Part shown: in pieces, positions 47,285 through 59,799 of the stretch
Layout of the letters: every line of letters starts with the position of its first letter
Numbering within the stretch: the first letter of the stretch is position 1
Assembly (NCBI RefSeq): GCF_933775445.1
Contig: NC_065877.1
Location: forward strand, 28,520,001-28,584,000
Length of the DNA stretch: 64,000 bases
Direction of reading: 5' to 3'
DNA from: Argentina anserina
Lineage: Eukaryota; Streptophyta; Magnoliopsida; Rosales; Rosaceae
The notes under the pieces: generated by a model
The model's database searches: none
Told to the model about the DNA's origin: nothing
The model's input: the letters and a program-made list of their open reading frames with translations, nothing else
Program-made: the position numbers and the translations under genes

Positions 47285-50200
47285 ATGTCAGCTTCTTCCT
47301 GGCACACTCTCACCGGCCTCGCCGCTCTCTCCTCCTCCTCCTCCTCCTCCACCTCAAAACGCCGTCGTCTCATTCCTCACTCCCTCTCACTCACCCGCTC
47401 TTCCCTCACCGGCCTCCGAGAAATCTCCGCCGAGCCTAAGCAGCCCCAGCCCGACGCCTTAGCCTTCACCCAAGCGCTTCGGAACCAAAACGACGCCGTC
47501 CGGAAGAAGAATCGAGGCGGTGGAGACGACGACGATGATGATCAAGAAGAAGATCAGGCGATTTCCAACATTCCGGTTCCCAGGCAGAAGTACATCCCGG
47601 TCTCCAAGGCCGAGCTGCTAGACGGCGTCGTCTCCAAGCTCTTCGCCGATGACGAAGACGATGTTCTGGAGCAGTTTCTCCTTCTCTCGTCGTAAGTGTT
47701 GATTTCATGCTTGAATTGGTTTGGTGGATAAAGAATGGGAATTGAAAGTGTTGATTGAGTTTGTAGGTGCTTGGATTCGATTCTTCATGCGGAGCATAAG
47801 AGCATATTGGAGGAAATGCGAGCCGATTATTCGGATTCGAACTCGGTGGAGTACAAGCAAGCAGTGGAGGAGGTCAGTGAAGAAGCAATGGCTGAGGGAA
47901 CCAATGGAAATGGGAGGGTAGATGGATATGGGAGTGGAGATAATGAAGCTGAAAACTCGATTCCATTCGATTATGTTGAGGGATTGAGGAAACTTTTGCG
48001 TTCTTCAGTTAAGGACGTCAAAAGGTATCACCAATTTCTTTTGCCATCATCTGTTTATTCACTTGTTTTAATGCCTGATATTCGCAAGCTAAATGTGAAG
48101 CTCATCCTGTAAAGTTGGAGTTTTTGATAACCTTTAGTGGTATGAATTATGCTTAATTAGTACTTTGTGTGTGTGTGTAATTTGCTTCGAAAGTAACTAT
48201 TGCATAGAATGTTTCTTAGTATAGAACTTCATTTTAAGGTTAATCTCTGTAGGAAAAAAAAATGGTGGTCAGGGAATCAATCTTTTTATCAGTATAAAAA
48301 CATTTCATGGTGTAAACTGAGGATACTATTAAGTTTCTGAGGTAAATATTAGTAAAAGAAAAATGGTGTGATTGTCGGTTATTCTCAATTGTTCATCCTC
48401 ATGATGTGGAAATTTGTGAAATTCTATGTAGGGTTTCTGTTGCCACTCGTTTCCAGCGATCTTTCATGCAGCTTCTTTACAACGCTCAGTTTGAAGAATT
48501 ATCGGCAAAGGATTTAATGCTGACATCTGCATTGAATTCAGATTATCTCCTTACTTTGCCAATATATGTTGACTGGAAGAAGGCTTCTGAGTCCAATGCA
48601 ATAATATACAGGTGATACTAGTTCTCTACGTTCAGCACTCTGGTTTTAATTTTTATTTAAAATACAGTATTTTAAAGCTATTTCATCAAGCTGTGATGAA
48701 TGATAGCCAATTTATATAAAAAGAAAATTGATATTTTTGGGTGGTACCAAAGAGCAGTTGAGTTTTTTATCCATTGTATGCTACACTTTCCATTTTGAAG
48801 ATACTGAACTGACAAAATATTGATTCCACATTTGAAACTGACAGGCGGGGATATGCAACTGAAAGGCAGAATGGTCTACTACTTGTTGAAAAGTTAGAGT
48901 ACATACAGTCCAAACTTCTACGAGGAATCTTCTTCATTGTATCGAAACCATTGGGGGAAATTGGCAGCTGGATAACTGAGGTCATTATCTTTTACAAAAC
49001 CATGACAGTCTCCTGATGAGGCGGCATCCGGTCCTTTCACACATATTCTGACATGGTCTTTTCCCTTGCTCTAGGACAGTCATTGAAAGTTGCTTTTCAG
49101 ACACCAGAGGTACAAGATTGGACTGAAAAAGTGAAACTTTGGCTGAAGGAACTCTCTGTGTTTCAGCAAGGATTTCGTACTAACGAACAAACTTCTGATG
49201 ATCTGCTGGGGGTAGATCAACTACCAGATATGGAACTTCCAATATGGCTTGCTGCACAGAGAGCTGTATCTCGTTATGAAGGAATTTTATCAGCAGTTGG
49301 ACCCCGTGGTAGGCTCTTAAGGAAGTTGCTTTCATGGATTGGACTTATTTCCCTTGTACCAGAAACACCATTTGAGCTTGATGGAGACGCTTATGCTTCT
49401 GATCCTTATGCAAGGTTTTCCTTTACACTTTTGTCTTTTACATATCATTTTATGGAGTCTTCTTTCACGTGTTTACTGATTTTCCTCTATTTAGGAGAAA
49501 GTATTGAACTTAAATGAAATCAGTACCAAATATGAATGTTCTTCACCAAAATGAGTTGGTGCTCGTTATCTATGTTCCTATAATTCTTAAATTTCTCTTT
49601 AAACAAATTAATGTTTATTATGCCATTTGTGAGGAAAGAATGTTTAAAGATCCGGACGAGCTTGAAAGATTATACAATCAACAAATTATTTAGTAAAATA
49701 AATTATTGGTATATTCCCTTGGAGATGTTACACAGCAATTCTCCTATTTTAATGCTTAAACAGAAGCAATTTAAAATTGAAGTTTCAGGTCTTGTGGTAG
49801 AAGCAAAGAATCTAACTGACAATATATGTCCATTAAATCATTTAAATGTAACAACCGTTCTAATTATTGTTTTCTCTATGGGTTTACCTGCTATTCTAGT
49901 CATGGATATGTAGAGTGGAACTTCATAATTGTGATCTTATGCTAGTATTTCTTTTTTTTTCCCAGGCCCATTTTCTTATCAAGGATATCACTCAGTGACA
50001 TATGGAGACCTGCTTCATGGAAATACTGTGAAAAGAATATTTGGAAAATGTTGAAGACCTCTGTATCCATTCTTTTCTCAAAGTCTATCCTCCAGGTATT
50101 CCTGATGCGATTTTCCACGTCTTTACTTACCATTTTGTGTATGCACATCCTTCTTCTGGGATAAGTGATCTTAATTTTACAAGTTGTGGTGATAGTTTTT

Positions 50201-50827
50201 TTTTTTTTTTGCAAAGTAGGAAGCAGCATATCAAGAATTGATTCTGCTTTATACCAAAGAAGGAGATGACAGGAACAATGAAGATAGTGCTTCAGTTCCA
50301 TCATTGCAGTTAAAGATTTATGAGAAAATCCCTATTCCTGATCTACCAGTAAATAATTCTGTCTCAAATTTAACCCTCATCCAATGTAATTGTTATTGCT
50401 TTAGTATATGACTTTCAAAATTACACTGTATATACTATTTCCTATAGTGTATGCACATGAATTTGTAATTGCTTTTTGTAGGTCATCTTTCCCCACAAAA
50501 AGCTCTCTTTCCGTATCATAGACACGGTATGTTGAACTCCGCACATGCTGATTTTTCTTTAGGTTAAAGCTTGCAGCATCTGTTCAGATTCCTGTTTCTG
50601 ACTTCATTTTTTGTAGAGAATTCCACTGGTCACTCTCCCTATGCATACCATGCTTGACAATTTAAGGGAAAATAAATAGGATATTGCTGTCCCTTCCAAA
50701 TCTTTATCCCCATTACATGATGCTGTTTATTTGCAGGTACGCTTGGATATTGCGTCAACATTGGCCCTTTCAGCATACTTCATAAACTACAAATTTGTTA
50801 ACGTCTTATCTTCGCCGTATGCTCTCT

Positions 50828-50865
<38 letters not shown>

Positions 50866-53108
50866 CTCACACACACACACACACACACAACACACGGGCG
50901 TGTGTTAATTATTAATAATGTTGAAAATGAACAATGTAGTCTTCTCTCTCTTATTTCTGGGTCCTACCATCATGCTTTCAGGATCATCAAATGTATGTTC
51001 TGGGTACTTTTGCATGCTTTTTATGCCTTTTCTTTCACTTTCGAGTTTAGTTTCTCTAGGCCTTTTTTTTACCAAGTTTTTATCTTTTATATTCTAATAG
51101 GTCAGCAATTTATCTTGATGTGGTCGCTATTACTGCTCTTGTAATATATATCTCCCGTGTGGTTCTGGGATACAAACAAACTTGGGATAGGTATCAAGTG
51201 AGTCAACTTCAAATTTCTTTCCAGAATTTATAATTGTGTACTTTTTAAAATTGGACGTGTTTATTTAAACTCATATGGCAGCCTTTCATTACAGCTTTTG
51301 GTCAACAAGACACTTTATGAGAAAACCTTAGCGAGCGGATTTGGTTCAGTTCATTTTTTGCTGGATGCTTCTGAACAGCAACAAGTGAGGCACTATTTCA
51401 TCTACTCAACTTTGCTAGATATGTATAGAGAAGGGTGAAAGGGAGACAAGATTTGTAATTCTTTCTTGTGGGTTCACTAGGTTTAACACAATTAAGGAAC
51501 CTTACTAGTTATAAATGAAAAGTAATTAAATGTTAGAAGCAATATGTTGCATTCCCTAAACTATATTAGAAGAATTAGTTTTAATGTTATATCTAGTTGC
51601 CTCATTTGGTTAGGTTGAGCATGTTTGATCAAAAGTTTTGTTAGGTTCATCTTGGTGTCAGCTTCTCTCCCTGACATCTCCTTGGACCCAATTGTGACTC
51701 ATAAGTTAGTCTCTCTGATTGGCAAAATCATATCTCTCTTTCCTTTTATGAATTTCTAATTTTAATGTCAAACTCTAGACGAGATGCATCAGTTTATTAC
51801 ATCTGTCGAATTTCAATTGATTTACATGATCTACATGAAAGCTCTTGTTGCTTCAGAAAAATATTTGGTATAATGAACTCATTTGTATATTTTAGTTCCA
51901 CGATTTAATTATTATATATATATTCCAATATGCAGTACAAGGAAGCCATTTTGGCATATGCAATCCTTCTCAGAGCTGAAAGGGGAAAGGTAAAGTCTCC
52001 TGTTAACTTTGAGCCTTTCTAGTTTCTCATCAGAGGATGTTAAAATGCTGCATATGCCTGTTAGAAGTGGAAATAGCTCTGAAGCATGATCTTCATTTTA
52101 TCTTATGGAGTTTCAATTCCTGCTGCTTTTGTATTTTGTTGAAGTATATAGTAGTTCTTTTATTTCTGTTGAGTAACCAACACAATAAACAGTCCTCTTG
52201 CCGATGTCTTTTGAGCTGGTCTTTCAGTGTTTTATTTCTGCTTGTGGTTGTTTTCTCCTTTTGCTATTTCTGGCTGATTGTAGAATGAGGGAAAACCTTC
52301 TATTTGTATATTTGTTCCGTGCCTTTTCTGTTTGAGGTTATCAGCGCTTTGCAGTTTGCCCTTTTAATGTAATGCATCTTTTATCCAAAACAACATAGTA
52401 AACAGTGATACAAATAGAAACAACAAGGAAAAGGTCGAGAGTCGAGACTGATGAACCAAAGTTCCATTTTAGAAACTAATATATATTTTGATGTCATATT
52501 CATTTCGTAGAGAATAATATGATCCTAACTGGATTTCTTTTTTCTCTCTACCAATCCATAAATGTTCATAAGCACAATATAACATATGAGCTTTGATCAT
52601 AGTTGTGAACTAAAAAACTTGTTTGTAAGATGCATGGAGCCGATTGTATCTTGAGTCTCTACAGGCCTGGTATCTGGTGTCTGAGTTAACATCTCACTTT
52701 TAGAAGTCATGAAAATTGTAGTCTTGTCCTTTCTTATCATTATTTTGCCAGCTGAATATATGGTTTATGGCTGCAGCTTACAAGCTGTAAGAGTGTTGGA
52801 GACAAATGTGAAAGATTTATGTACGATGTTTTTAAAGTGAAGGTAAGAACGGAAGTCTTCCTAACTAGCATTTTCACTATATAGAGATTTAGATCCATGG
52901 CTGCCTCTAAATACAAGCTGTTTGTGACTGTTGGTTTAAACTCATGCAGGTTGAAATGCCAATCGACAAGGCAATTGCTACACTTATAAGACTGGGGCTT
53001 GCTGCAGAAACAAGTACTGATGGAAGAACTACTCTGCAGGCTATCTCCTGCTCCAGTGCATATTATTCCCTGAAACAGCGTTGGAATAGTTTACTTGATC
53101 AAGATTGA
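47285..53108 (+). CDS. DUF3754 membrane protein, fourteen exons
   Basis: Exons: 47285-47691, 47767-48024, 48432-48611, 48845-48980, 49080-49414, 49966-50095, 50220-50348, 50482-50526, 50737-50816, 51101-51197, 51295-51384, 51936-51989, 52777-52842, 52950-53108. Junctions are GT-AG and in frame; 2166 nt, 721 aa. The start MSASSWHTLTGLAALSSS is followed by basic residues, as in an organelle transit peptide (inferred). Then come an acidic run (GGGDDDDDDQEEDQ), conserved IPVPRQKYIPVSKAELLDGV, FQRSFMQLLYNAQFEELSAKD, and in the second half two likely membrane helices (IASTLALSAYFINYKF and LDVVAITALVIYISRVVLGY). These are features of the plant DUF3754 family (Arabidopsis members are labelled aminopeptidase in some databases without visible catalytic motifs). 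The function is unknown. A neighbouring ATG at 47280 opens an unrelated proline-rich frame and was not chosen. Confidence 0.9.
50831..50890. repeat. (CT)n-(CA)n microsatellite in intron 9 of the DUF3754 gene
   Basis: A CT tract directly followed by a CA tract shortly after the donor of exon 9. Confidence 0.9.
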
Positions 53109-53323
53109 TTACTGCCAGCCCTCCCTGTAGCCATACAAGTCCGGGAAAATGATTCACAAAATACGGAGAAGTTCATTAGAAAATAGTTTATGCAATTGCA
53201 TATGTATAGTTATATTATAGCAAAAGGGTGTAAAATGACTAATCTCTTGGACGATGGTAAGTTCATACTCTTCATAGTTTTCTTTTTCTTTTGAATAAAC
53301 AGAAAGAAGATAAGCCAAATTAT

Positions 53324-53443
53324 TCAGATGCAATGTTTGAGAACTGCCGCTACTCCCTCAACGTTAGCACCTGCACCGAATTTCTGGACCAAGTACCGTG
53401 TTATGATGGTTGTTAGATACTTGGGTAGGACGCAATGACGGCC
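53324..53443 (-). CDS. Candidate isolated terminal exon, 39 codons plus stop
   Basis: After a plausible acceptor (GGGTATATGTAG) the minus strand reads GRHCVLPKYLTTIITRYLVQ, then KFGAGANVEGVAAVLKHCI and TGA. The composition is protein-like and phase is 0, but no upstream exon could be found before the transposon at 54.7 kb. It may be the end of a decayed gene convergent with the DUF3754 gene. Confidence 0.22.
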   Translation of the reverse strand, partial: GRHCVLPKYLTTIITRYLVQKFGAGANVEGVAAVLKHCI

Positions 53444-53449
53444 CTACAT

Positions 53450-54456
53450 ATACCCTGTTAAACGATGTACATGTTAGTCAGTCTAATTCATCAGTGAAAA
53501 TCAAATGCATAGAACATGAGTCGTTCGCAATATGTGAGTAAATAGTTGCATACACAGTTATACGCAGTTAAGTTGTTGTAGTCATTTTGTTCAAAAAATG
53601 AAATATTGGAAAAAACTAACACAAATAATTGCAAATTGTGAATTTTTCGTGAAATTCTGAAACCAAAAGCGCAGGTTCAAATGTTCAATTGAGAAGGGGA
53701 CTGATTTTGACACACCATTTTTTACAATCTGCACACCTCTTCCGTTGAGTTTACTAAATTGTCCTCATTCTCATTTCTCTCTCTCCCCACCTCCTAAATT
53801 AAGCTGAAATCTCTCTCTCGATCAAAATCCCAAAGCTTCATCGTACTGAAGGATGAACAGTTGAACACAACTTCAGTAGACCTCTACGAAGGTTTGAGGT
53901 AAAACATCGCAAGGGACCATACCATTAGCCAAACAAATACAAACTCAAATTTTACCAGTCAAAGTATTGATCTTTACCTATATTCATCAAGAATCATACC
54001 CACCAAAAAATGAAATTACCCATCTAAATCGATTTCTCATATATAACATTGTAGAACATGTGGGTAGGGGATCCAAACCCATGGAAAACTGCCTCACCTA
54101 TCGGGACCTCCAATGAATTTGCTGCAAACTCATACCAAACATACCCAACTTAGAGGGAGGACACCCCATTCTTCCCTCACTTTCCCATCATTTTCATCCC
54201 AAGAGAGCTCCTATTTCAGGAACTTAATCATTGGAGCTTTCACCCGTAAGAGGTTCGACTCCCAAGCTCTCCTCCGAATGTTCAACCGGACGGCCGGAGG
54301 TGAGCAGCAAAAAGATGTCGTGAGTAACACCAATCACTGTCGCCGTGAGTCCATGACCGATGCTTCTCTTCAGTTTCTCTCTAACTTTTATTAAGGTTGG
54401 TGGAGAGCTGAACACTAAGATTATATCTGATCCAGGAGGATCTCACTTGAAGTTTT
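53450..54456. other. Intergenic stretch left of the chromovirus
   Basis: No supported gene. Short minus-strand frames near 54224-54415 have no recognisable content. Confidence 0.4.
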
Positions 54457-55250
<794 letters not shown>

Positions 55251-55257
55251 TGATAGC

Positions 55258-55269
55258 TGGTATCAGAGC
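55258..55269 (+). promoter_or_regulatory. tRNA-Met primer binding site of the chromovirus
   Basis: TGGTATCAGAGC, complementary to the 3' end of initiator tRNA-Met, seven bases after the 5' LTR. Confidence 0.9.
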
Positions 55270-55300
55270 CGGCTTGCTGGCTGTGCTTAAGACTCATACG

Positions 55301-56590
55301 ATGGTGGGAAACATGACGAACGCACAACAGTTCGATTTCTATGATCAGCAACTTGGTGAACTTGCGGGAGTTCCTAATAGATTGATTGATATTACCTCCT
55401 TGTTGGATCGTGTCGATCTAGAGAAGTTGGTGACACGAGTGGAGGATCTCGAAGAGTTAAGGGACCGAGTGGTGGCCCTAGAGAAGGCAGAAGCTCCCGG
55501 GAGAAGAGCATGGCCTAAGAAGGAACTTGAAAAGCTGAAGGACCGAGTTGCAGCCCTAGAAAAAACAAGAGCTCCCGAGGGGGGAGGACATGATGACGAA
55601 GATAGAGGAGGTAACTCACTAGAGCAGTTGAGGGGCGATGAGTGATGTCCTTGACACATTACATGTGACTATAGACACCCTCGGGGAGGACGTCCGAGCC
55701 ACCATTGATGCGTTCAAAAATGAGCTGTTGGAGATGAACACCAAGCTCAATCTTGTTGTCCGAGCGATGTCGAACCGACCTGTGACGGACTACAGGAAGG
55801 TCAAAATACCAAAAGCTCAAGCTTACGGAGGGGCACGTGATGCCAAGGAGCTTGAGAATTTTTTGTTTGATATGAAACAATACTTCCGTGCTGTAAAGCC
55901 TGATTCAAAAGAAGCGAAGGTAAACATGGCGACTATGTATTTGTCAGGGGATGCCAAGTTATGGTGGAGGACTAAATACAATGACATTCAAAGGAAGATT
56001 TGTTGCATTGAGACATGGGAGGATCTCAAGAAGGAACTCAAAACCCAATTCTTTCATGAGAATGTTGATTATATTGCAAGAAGGCAACTGAGGGAGTTGA
56101 AACACACCAACAACATCAGAGAGTTTGTGAGCAAATTCTCTATGATCATGTTCGACCTCCCCGACATGTCAGAGAAAGATCAACTGTTTTACTTCCTTGA
56201 AGGATTGAAGCCATGGGCTAGAACTGAGCTCCAAAGACAAAGGGTCAAAGATTTAGCCTCGGCCCAAGCAGCAGCAGAAAGGTTAACTGATTACACATTC
56301 GAAAAGAACTCTGCAAGGAAAAGCTCATCATTTTCGAATGTGAATGCCAATAGAAATGCCAGACCGGGTCTGAGTAGAAGTGGGGGAGGAGAGTCAAGGT
56401 TCTCGAATTTTGGAGGGGGGATAAAAGGGTTACTGGTGTCAGGGACACTGCCTCCTCCAAGCCAGCAGCCTCCACCGGGGTGTTTACTCCACGCCCAATC
56501 AGTTCTACAGGCTTCACCCTGAGACCCATATCTTGCTTCCTATGTAAGGGACCTCATAGGGTGAATGAGTGCCCTCACAAGATTGCTTTG
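55301..56590 (+). pseudogene. Chromovirus gag
   Basis: A first frame (about 55301-55645) begins MVGNMTNAQQFDFYDQQ and has coiled-coil repeats (VTRVEDLEELRDRVVALEKA). It overlaps by eight bases (ATGAGTGA) a second frame (55638-56522) with the retrotransposon gag core: YRKVKIPKAQAYGGARDAKE, LSGDAKLWWRTKYNDI and FFHENVDYIARRQLRELKH. A frameshift near 56420 moves the zinc knuckle CFLCKGPHRVNEC (about 56535-56575) to another frame, followed by a stop. Gag forms the particle that packages the element RNA. Confidence 0.85.
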
Positions 56591-56644
56591 TCAGCTTTAC
56601 AAGCCTAAATCTCAGCCAAAGAGGATGAGGAACACCAAGAGGAG

Positions 56645-57300
56645 GTGGAAGAACCTAGCCACATGGGGGCATTAAAATTCTTTAATGCGGTAGAGAAACA
56701 GATCCCCGTACCAAAGAAGCCATTGCTCAAGGGCTTAATGTTTGTTGAAGGTAGCGTAAATGGGAAGGTGGCCAAGAACGTGATGGTCGATACGGGATCC
56801 ACCCACAACTTTGTGTCAGAAGCAGAGGCACGAAGGTTGGGGTTAAAAGTTGAGAAAGATACGGGTCACCTGAAAGCAGTTAATTCCTCACCCTCACCCA
56901 CAATTGGGGTATCTAAAGGCGTATAGCTGAAGTTGAGCAATTGGGAAGGAAAGACTGATTTGGTTGTCATGCAGATGGATGACTTTGATGTAATCTTGGG
57001 GATGGAATTTATGCTGGAGAACAAAACCATTCCTATATCCAACGCTCAAAACTTGTTGGTTATGGGGGAAAGACCTTGTGTAGTGCCAGCAAAGCTTAGG
57101 CCACCTAGTGGACCTCACCTCTTGTCGGCCATTCAATTCAAAAAGGGTGTGAAGCGCCAAGAACCGACATATGTCATTGTCCCTTTAATAAAAGGCAAAG
57201 TTGAGGAGGAAATGATTCCAAGGGAGATTATGGGGGGTATTGGAAAGTTACAGAGACATGATGCCATCAGAACTTTCCAAGGAATTTCCACCAAAGAGGA
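56645..57300 (+). pseudogene. Chromovirus aspartic protease
   Basis: The frame 56645-56926 has VNGKVAKNVMVDTGSTHNFV with the active-site DTGS and AEARRLGLKV after it. A stop at about 56924 interrupts it. Coding-like sequence continues in 56933-57307 (VVMQMDDFDVILGMEFMLEN, the hydrophobic-Gly motif) to the start of the missing RT. Confidence 0.85.
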
Positions 57301-57309
57301 ATGTTGATC

Positions 57310-57790
57310 ATGAGATTGAATTGCTCCCTGGGGCCAAACCACCCGCAAGGACACACAGTAGCATATGAGAGCCACAAGCTCTCGCCCCTAGAAAGAAGAT
57401 ATACGGCCCATGAGAAAGAGATGTTAGCCGTGATTCACTGCTTGAGGACTTGGCGTCACTACTTGTTGGGGTCGAAGTTCCTAGTCAAGACTGACAACTC
57501 TGCAGTGAGATACTTCCTGACACATCCAAAGTTAACTCCAAAGCAAGCTCGATGGCAAGAGTTCCTCGCGGAGTTCGATTTTGAATTTGAATACAAGGCA
57601 GGTCGCACCAATCAAGTTGCAGATGCCTTAAGTCGTAAGGTCGACCTGGCGGCTCTTCGTGTATTTACTACTATGTCTGGCAGCCTAGTAGCTACAAATA
57701 TTAAGGCAAGGATCAAGGAGAATCTAGAGAATGATCCAGTAGCTCGAGCCTTTGTCAAGCTAGTGAAAGAAGGGAAAAGCCGCAGATTCT
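57310..57790 (+). pseudogene. Chromovirus RNase H (RT deleted upstream)
   Basis: The frame contains TVAYESHKLSPLERRYTAHE, LAVIHCLRTWRHYLLGSKF, VKTDNSAVRYFLTH and AGRTNQVADALSRK, the Ty3 RNase H end. Directly before it (near 57345) the sequence jumps from the PR-RT linker (ELLPGAKPPAR) to RNase H, so the entire RT palm is gone by an internal deletion. Confidence 0.85.
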
Positions 57791-58920
57791 GATTAGAGAA
57801 TGACTTGTTGATGACAAAGGGGGGAACAGTGTATGTTCCACGGGCCGATGGGTTGTGAAGGATGCTCATGAGGGAGTGTCATGACACCTTGTGGGCGGGT
57901 CACCCAGGATGGCAAAGAACCCATACCCTCCTCAAGCAAGGTTACTATTGGCCTCAAATGCGGGATGATGTGACGGAATACACCAAGACTTGCTTGACCT
58001 GCCAACAAGACAAAGTGGAGCGGAAAAAGACTTCAGGGTTGCTGGAAACACTATCAGTACCTAGCCGACCATGGGAGAGTGTCTCTTTAGACTTCATCAC
58101 CAACTTACCCAAGGTTGGAGAGCTATGCGGCATCCTTGTGGTGGTTGACAGGTTCTCAAAGTATGCAACTTTTGTGCCAACCCCAAAATATTGCTCGGCT
58201 GAAGACACAGCGGCCCTTTTCTTCAAACATGTAGTGAAGTATTGGGGAGTACTGCAAAATGTTGTTAGTGACAGAGATACCAGATTTACAGGGTCATTCT
58301 GGACATAGTTGTTCAAGTTGCTGGGGTCAGAACTCAACATCTCTTCCAGTTATCACCCCCAAACAGATGGACAAACCAAACAGTTCAACTCAATGCTGGA
58401 GGAGTACCTGAGGCACTTTGTCCAAGCAACTAGAAGAATTGGGTGGAGTTGCTAGATGTAGCACAATTTTGTTTCAACTCGAAGAAGAGTTCAGTCACCA
58501 ACAAGAGTGCTTTTGAGATAGTTAATGGTTAACAACCACTCTTACCCCACACCGTGCATGAGGTGTACAGGGGGAAACAATCCCCGTGCTTTCAACTTCA
58601 CCAAAGAGTGGAAGGCAAATGTTGAGATTGCTCAAGCTTACTTAGAGAAGGTAGCGGGGAGGATGAAGAAATTAGCGGATCAAGGCCGGCAACCTCGAGC
58701 ATTCCAGGAAGGGGACATGGTGCTTGTCAAGCTTCTTCCTGAACAACTCAGATTCCTCCGTTCCAAAAATAAACGATTATTCATGAAATATGAAGGCACG
58801 CTTCTGGTCATCTCAAAAGTGGGAAAGTGTTCATACAAGATTGCCATACCACCATGGATGAAAGTTCACCCAGTGTTCCATGTCACCAAAGGAGGTCGAG
58901 GAGATTCTAGCCGAAAGAGT
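57790..58920 (+). pseudogene. Chromovirus integrase
   Basis: An HHCC zinc-binding region (HDTLWAGHPGWQRTHTLLKQ and CLTCQQDK) is followed by the catalytic core: VSLDFITNLP (first Asp), VVSDRDTRFTGSFW (second Asp) and after a stop at 58306-58308 EEYLRHF (Glu). A C-terminal GPY-like region is in 58525-58926 (FQEGDMVLVKLLPEQLRF). It would insert element DNA; stops and frameshifts break it. Confidence 0.85.
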
Positions 58921-59110
58921 TGTTAGCACGTTCAAGAGTCAGAGGCGAAACCAAGCAGTTCAGGAGTGACCACGCCAGCAGTACTTGGTGAAGTGGAAGG
59001 GGTTTGGAGACGAAGAAGTAAGATGGGAGAATGTGGAGGCACTGAAGAAGTTCAAGCAGAAGATTGAAGACTTCAACTCTAAGACAATCGTCGAGAGCGC
59101 CGACAGCTTT
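58880..59110 (+). pseudogene. Chromodomain at the integrase C-terminus
   Basis: The frame reads EEILAERVVSTFKSQRRNQ, a stop, then QQYLVKWKGFGDEEVRWENV. The YLVKWKG...WE core is the chromodomain of chromoviruses, which directs integration to marked chromatin. Confidence 0.8.
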
Positions 59111-59122
59111 AGCGGGAGAGGA
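59111..59122 (+). promoter_or_regulatory. Polypurine tract of the chromovirus
   Basis: AGCGGGAGAGGA directly before the TG start of the 3' LTR, the usual primer for plus-strand synthesis. Confidence 0.6.
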
Positions 59123-59425
59123 TGTTAGGGGCAGCACTTGTAAGGCCACAAGCAACTTTGTCCAAGGTCATGAGTCATGCCTATGGTCGGTTGCTTGCGT
59201 GCTAGTGGCAGTATTATAATTAATAATTTCTGTAATTTCCTTTATTTAGTAGGTTTATGGTGAGAATGTTTCATGTTTCCTCCTGCCAAGTCTAGTTTTG
59301 CAAAATATGCTCTTATATGGAGGGGTTCCTAGGCGGCGACGGTTGGCCTACAGAACTAGTATTGGTAAGCACATGTACTTTTGTCTCCCTTAACGTTTTA
59401 CCATCAATAAAGAAATGAATTATTC
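59123..59425 (+). repeat. 3' LTR of the chromovirus, truncated
   Basis: It begins TGTTAGGGGCAGCAC and follows the 5' LTR to gaattattc, then stops. About 220 bases present in the 5' LTR, including the TATA box, are absent; the next base starts an inverted repeat. Confidence 0.85.
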
Positions 59426-59760
59426 GGTCAAATTTTTTCACCTTAAGCTATTCAATATTGAGGTATGTTATTCAAGATCATCTCTATAAAGTTTCATCCA
59501 ATTTGACAATGATTTGAGCTTTCAAAATTGAGATTTACACGAACGGTTCACGTTGAACAATTTTAATTCATTCATTGATTTAATCCAATTTCAATACCTT
59601 AACGATGTCCGAATTAGATGAAATTTTGTAGAGATGATCTTGAATAGCATACCTAAATATTGAATCACTTATGGTGAAAAAATTTGACCGAAAAGTGTGT
59701 CAAAAGTGGAACTTCACTCTGAAACTTCAGAGTGAACCTTCACTCTGGATAGGGACTGTA

Positions 59761-59761
<1 letters not shown>
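59426..59761. mobile_element. MITE-like inverted repeat fused to the truncated LTR
   Basis: Left arm 59426-59515 (ggtcaaattttttcacc...) and right arm about 59600-59689 are inverted copies. The right arm has an extra outer part (59690-59761, with ttcactctg repeats) that has no left counterpart, so the left outer end was lost together with the LTR end. A (TA)n tract follows at about 59763-59792. Confidence 0.8.
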
Positions 59762-59793
<32 letters not shown>

Positions 59794-59799
59794 GCTACT

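Noticed and set aside
47280..47462. ATG at 47280 opening a proline-rich frame
   Set aside because: It lacks continuity with the next exon; the ATG at 47285 opens the frame that joins all fourteen exons.
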